From assembly GCA_003484585.1 (NCBI GenBank), contig DNBZ01000042.1:1-7417 (forward strand): a DNA stretch of 7,417 nt, read 5' to 3'. Positions 5,564-7,417 of the stretch are shown here, piece by piece. Position numbers and translations under genes: made by a program. Position 1 is the stretch's first letter. Every line of letters begins with the position of its first letter. The notes beneath the pieces were generated by a model. That model did no database searches. It was not told the origin of the DNA and saw only the letters and a list, made by a program, of their open reading frames with translations. The stretch comes from Bacteroidota bacterium. Lineage in GTDB: Bacteria; Bacteroidota; Bacteroidia; NS11-12g; UBA9320.

Positions 5564-6331
5564 CTACTTCTTCTTAAAGCTATGGATAGCGTTTTTAGTG
5601 AAGTCAGAAAGCACCAATTCTCCACTCATAGCTGCACGCTCTGCGAGTAGCGTATCCCAATCCTCTGTTCCTCTCCAAAAGACTTGCTTGAGTAGTCGCA
5701 TGGCTTCAGGATTGCTCTTTCTGAGCTTGTCAGCTAGGGTATCTATAGCAGCGTCCATTTGTTCTGCGGTATCATAAATGTCGGCATACAGTCCTTTGGC
5801 TCTGGCCCACTCGGCAGTTTGCCACTCGGTAGCATCTATGGCTAGTTGGCTCATAGCAGATAAACCCATTTTACGCTCTACAGCAGGTCCTACCACGAAT
5901 GGTCCTATACCTACGGCAAGTTCGCTTAGTTTTACCGCTGCATGCTTAGTAGCAAGTGTATAATCAAAAGAAGCGGCAAGTCCTACTCCGCCACCTACCG
6001 CTTTGCCTTGTACTCTGCCTATGATTAGTTTAGGACATTTTCGGCAAGCATTTATAACGTTTGCAAAGCCAGAGAAAAATACTTTTCCAACTTCCAAATC
6101 ATCTATCGCTACCAACTCATCAAAACTAGCTCCTGCACAGAATGCACGCTCACCTGCACTCCGCACCACGATAACGAGTGCGTCATCATTGGTTCCTAGT
6201 TCAGTTATTGTATTCGCCAACTTAGCCAATACTTTACCTGGTAAGCTATTGCTTAGTGGGTGGTGAAATTCTACGGTAGCTATTCCGTTTTCTATACTGT
6301 ATTGTACGTCTCCTTGATCTACTGCGTTCAT
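5564..6331 (-). CDS. Enoyl-CoA hydratase/isomerase family protein (crotonase fold)
   Basis: A 255-residue crotonase-fold enzyme acting on acyl-CoA thioesters, probably in the phenylacetate or a linked beta-oxidation pathway because it follows paaZ on the same strand. Residues below count from the ATG at 6331. The oxyanion-hole block AFCAGASFDEL lies at 63-73 and the second, KAVGGGVGLAA, at 110-120. The first catalytic glutamate of crotonase (rat E144) is replaced by G117, whereas the second (rat E164) is kept as E137 in KLSELAVGIG. Loss of one glutamate is common in isomerases and other non-hydratase members, so the exact reaction is uncertain. An upstream in-frame GTG at 6361 would add ten residues (MFKIPYKFAL), but it lies inside a tandem repeat and does not fit the family N-terminus, so I prefer the ATG. 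Close relatives to consider are PaaF/PaaG-like proteins. Confidence 0.9.
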   Translation of the reverse strand: MNAVDQGDVQYSIENGIATVEFHHPLSNSLPGKVLAKLANTITELGTNDDALVIVVRSAGERAFCAGASFDELVAIDDLEVGKVFFSGFANVINACRKCPKLIIGRVQGKAVGGGVGLAASFDYTLATKHAAVKLSELAVGIGPFVVGPAVERKMGLSAMSQLAIDATEWQTAEWARAKGLYADIYDTAEQMDAAIDTLADKLRKSNPEAMRLLKQVFWRGTEDWDTLLAERAAMSGELVLSDFTKNAIHSFKKK

Positions 6332-6358
6332 TAGTGCGAATTTATAGGGAATTTTAAA

Positions 6359-6374
6359 CACTAAGGCACTAAGG
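6359..6374. repeat. Tandem 8-bp repeat CACTAAGG x2
   Basis: CACTAAGGCACTAAGG lies just upstream of the enoyl-CoA hydratase gene and reads CCTTAGTGCCTTAGTG on the minus strand. It overlaps the rejected upstream GTG start of that gene. The form recalls short dispersed intergenic repeats built from repeated CTTAGTG units, but only this copy is visible in the window. Confidence 0.6.
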
Positions 6375-6489
6375 TTTAAAACTTGGCTGTTGGAGGAATA
6401 ACATTAAGGTGTTTATATGTGCTAGCTCGATGTTTCTAGTAGAAAGGGAGAGGTTCTAGCTTGATTTTTTCATTTCAAAACTGACTGTT

Positions 6490-6573
6490 GGAACGCAGAT
6501 GACGCAAGATTTGGCTGATTTACACTGATTTTTATTTTCTGTAATTTGATTAGATCAGCGTCATCTGCGTTCC
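6490..6573. repeat. Large inverted repeat with 16-bp perfect arms
   Basis: GGAACGCAGATGACGC (6490-6505) is the exact reverse complement of GCGTCATCTGCGTTCC (6558-6573). The 52-nt interior is AT-rich and only partly complementary, as expected for two head-to-head copies of a repeat of about 40-45 bp. In transcripts reading through from the GxxExxY gene it would fold into a hairpin before the enoyl-CoA hydratase gene. The right arm is also the core of the direct repeat that brackets the GxxExxY gene. Confidence 0.9.
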
Positions 6574-6602
6574 ATTTTTGAGTAGATTTATTAAAGCTCA
6601 TC
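6550..6602. repeat. Direct repeat copy 1 (downstream of the GxxExxY gene)
   Basis: Bases 6550-6587 are identical over 38 bp to 7007-7044. After a short unmatched stretch (7 nt here, 5 nt in the other copy) both copies continue with AGCTCATC. In the other copy this is the last coding segment of paaZ (Asp-Glu-Leu). Here AGCTCATC ends at 6602, directly against the GxxExxY stop codon at 6603-6605. The repeat therefore appears to carry a duplicated scrap of the paaZ 3' end. Confidence 0.9.
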
Positions 6603-6986
6603 CTATTGAGTATTTGAAAATATTTTACGTCGTACTTCAGGCTTCTTTCCGAAATTCATTAAAAGACCAACTTCGATATCTGTAGCTTTCAAGTAATTGA
6701 TAAGTTGCAGTTCATTTTCGTGAACCAATACTTCACTAGCTTTTAGTTCAATTATCACAGAATCATTTACGATTAAATCGGCATAGTACTTGCCAACTTC
6801 TACGTCTTTATAAATGACGGATATTTCTTTTTGAGCCTCAACAAAATAGTTGCGATTTTTGAGTTCTAAGTACATCGCATTTTGATAAACCTTTTCTAAG
6901 AAACCGTATCCAAGCTGATTATAGACGACATAAAATATACCAATAAGCTCTTCTGTTAATTTTGAGTGTAGGTATTTTTCGGACAT
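6603..6986 (-). CDS. GxxExxY protein (PDDEXK-like nuclease fold)
   Basis: A 127-residue protein of the GxxExxY family (PF13366, PDDEXK_3). The namesake motif is GFLEKVY, with G28, E31 and Y34. The PD-(D/E)xK-type core follows: D70 in YYADLIV, then E80-x-K82 in VIIELKAS, and Q94 in LQLINYLKA. The C-terminal GLLMNFGKKPEVRRKIF is typical. Length and start agree with the family. The fold suggests metal-dependent nuclease activity on DNA or RNA, but no cellular role is established for the family. It lies between paaZ and an enoyl-CoA hydratase gene, where it makes no metabolic sense. It is bracketed by a 38-bp direct repeat, and the upstream repeat runs to the base before its ATG, so repeat sequence forms its 5' leader. 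This suggests it entered the operon together with, or through, the repeat. Confidence 0.93.
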   Translation of the reverse strand: MSEKYLHSKLTEELIGIFYVVYNQLGYGFLEKVYQNAMYLELKNRNYFVEAQKEISVIYKDVEVGKYYADLIVNDSVIIELKASEVLVHENELQLINYLKATDIEVGLLMNFGKKPEVRRKIFSNTQ

Positions 6987-7057
6987 AAAAAATCAGTGAT
7001 TATCTGTTAGATCAGCGTCATCTGCGTTCCATTTTTGAGTAGATCTCACAGCTCATC
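6987..7057. repeat. Repeat element and direct repeat copy 2 (upstream of the GxxExxY gene)
   Basis: Bases 7007-7044 match 6550-6587 perfectly, and 7050-7057 repeat the AGCTCATC seen at 6595-6602. The part from 6987 to about 7030 resembles the inverted copy at 6490-6537: on the minus strand both go from GGAACGCAGATGACGC or its complement through CAGAT/CTGAT pentamers spaced 9-10 bp apart to a T run. The element starts inside the last codons of paaZ and ends directly before the ATG of the GxxExxY gene. Confidence 0.88.
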
Positions 7058-7417
7058 TTCCTGATTACGTTTCTTCACCATCGTAAGAATAGTTGCAAGA
7101 GCTACAGTTTCACCCGTTTCGTCGTATACGTCCACTAGGAACTTTACGATTCCTTTAGCTACGTCGTCTTCAGACTTTTTCTCTTGGTTTATTTTTTCTT
7201 TACACGTAAACCGTACTCCGATAGTCGCTCCTGGATATACGGGCTTGGTAAATCTACATTCGTCTAGTCCGTAGTTTAACAAAACAGGTCCTTTTTTGGC
7301 ATCTACAAAAAGTCCAGCAGCCTTGCTCAGTACAAAGTAGCCGTGAGCTACACGTCCTTCGAAGGTGGTCCCTTCTAGAGATGTTTCGTCCATATGAGCA
7401 TAGAAATTGTCCCCACT
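7046..7417 (-). CDS. paaZ: PaaZ, C-terminal MaoC-like hydratase domain (partial, 5' end outside window)
   Basis: The last 123 residues of a PaaZ-type bifunctional protein; the frame is open to the window edge, and the first visible residues are SGDNFYAHMDE. In phenylacetate degradation PaaZ combines an N-terminal aldehyde dehydrogenase with a C-terminal (R)-specific hydratase domain that opens the oxepin-CoA ring. The visible part is that hotdog-fold domain. The catalytic D-x4-H pair is seen in DNFYAH (Asp at 7411-7409, His at 7396-7394), followed by RVAHGYFVLSKAAGLFVD, which closely resembles E. coli PaaZ. Next come VLLNYGLDECRFTKPVYPG and a closing VALATILTMVKK. The tail KRNQEDEL is short and charged, and its final codons overlap the repeat discussed above. 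An internal Met at 7393 is not a start, because the domain clearly continues upstream of it. It is probably followed in the same operon by the enoyl-CoA hydratase gene. Confidence 0.92.
   Translation of the reverse strand, partial: SGDNFYAHMDETSLEGTTFEGRVAHGYFVLSKAAGLFVDAKKGPVLLNYGLDECRFTKPVYPGATIGVRFTCKEKINQEKKSEDDVAKGIVKFLVDVYDETGETVALATILTMVKKRNQEDEL

Noticed and set aside
5440..5625. 61-codon minus-strand frame bridging the hydratase and DUF805 genes
   Set aside because: It overlaps the two real genes out of frame and has no recognisable content.
5547..6266. Plus-strand frames opposite the enoyl-CoA hydratase gene
   Set aside because: They lie antisense to a conserved crotonase and show no motif.
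6332..6361. Ten-residue N-terminal extension of the enoyl-CoA hydratase from a GTG
   Set aside because: The GTG lies in the CACTAAGG tandem repeat and the extension does not fit the family; ATG at 6331 is preferred.
6490..7044. CRISPR array
   Set aside because: There are only two direct copies and one inverted copy, with a protein gene rather than spacers between the direct copies, and no cas genes in the window.

Overview
The window looks like a chromosomal segment of a Bacteroidota bacterium, most likely a marine member of Flavobacteriaceae. It is AT-rich with AT-rich spacers, most genes lack a strong Shine-Dalgarno sequence, and the protein set is typical of that group: a PA0069-type radical SAM protein, DUF805 proteins, a GxxExxY protein, a long-form PhnA protein and a phenylacetate-degradation PaaZ. 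The genus cannot be fixed from sequence alone. All genes except the PhnA-domain gene lie on the minus strand.

Layout from left to right. (1) 1-206 is the decayed C-terminal end of a serine hydrolase (beta-lactamase fold), with in-frame stops. (2) 263-2575 is a compact minus-strand unit, read from high to low coordinates: a radical SAM protein starting at TTG and ending in a sliding-clamp-like QLNLF tail, a small zinc-ribbon protein, and an MscS-type channel whose ATG overlaps the zinc-ribbon stop codon. (3) 2576-2995 is 420 bp without a convincing gene. (4) 2996-3956 is a diacylglycerol kinase gene followed after 1 nt by a TPR-protein gene. A 58-bp spacer separates it from the divergent PhnA-domain gene (4015-4590, plus strand). 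(5) 4672-5504 holds two DUF805 paralogues in tandem. The first is intact and ends in a clear intrinsic terminator. The second is frameshifted at an A7 tract and lacks the second half of the domain. (6) 5564-7417 is part of a phenylacetate (paa) catabolic region, with the 3' end of paaZ and a crotonase-fold enoyl-CoA hydratase/isomerase. A GxxExxY gene sits between them, bracketed by a 38-bp perfect direct repeat and an adjoining inverted copy.

Functionally, PaaZ and the crotonase act in CoA-linked aromatic or fatty-acid catabolism. DgkA and MscS are envelope and osmotic housekeeping proteins. The least ordinary signals are the repeat-bracketed GxxExxY insertion, which duplicates the end of paaZ, the clamp-binding-like tail on the radical SAM enzyme, and two gene remnants (serine hydrolase and second DUF805) that are not visible as normal full-length reading frames.
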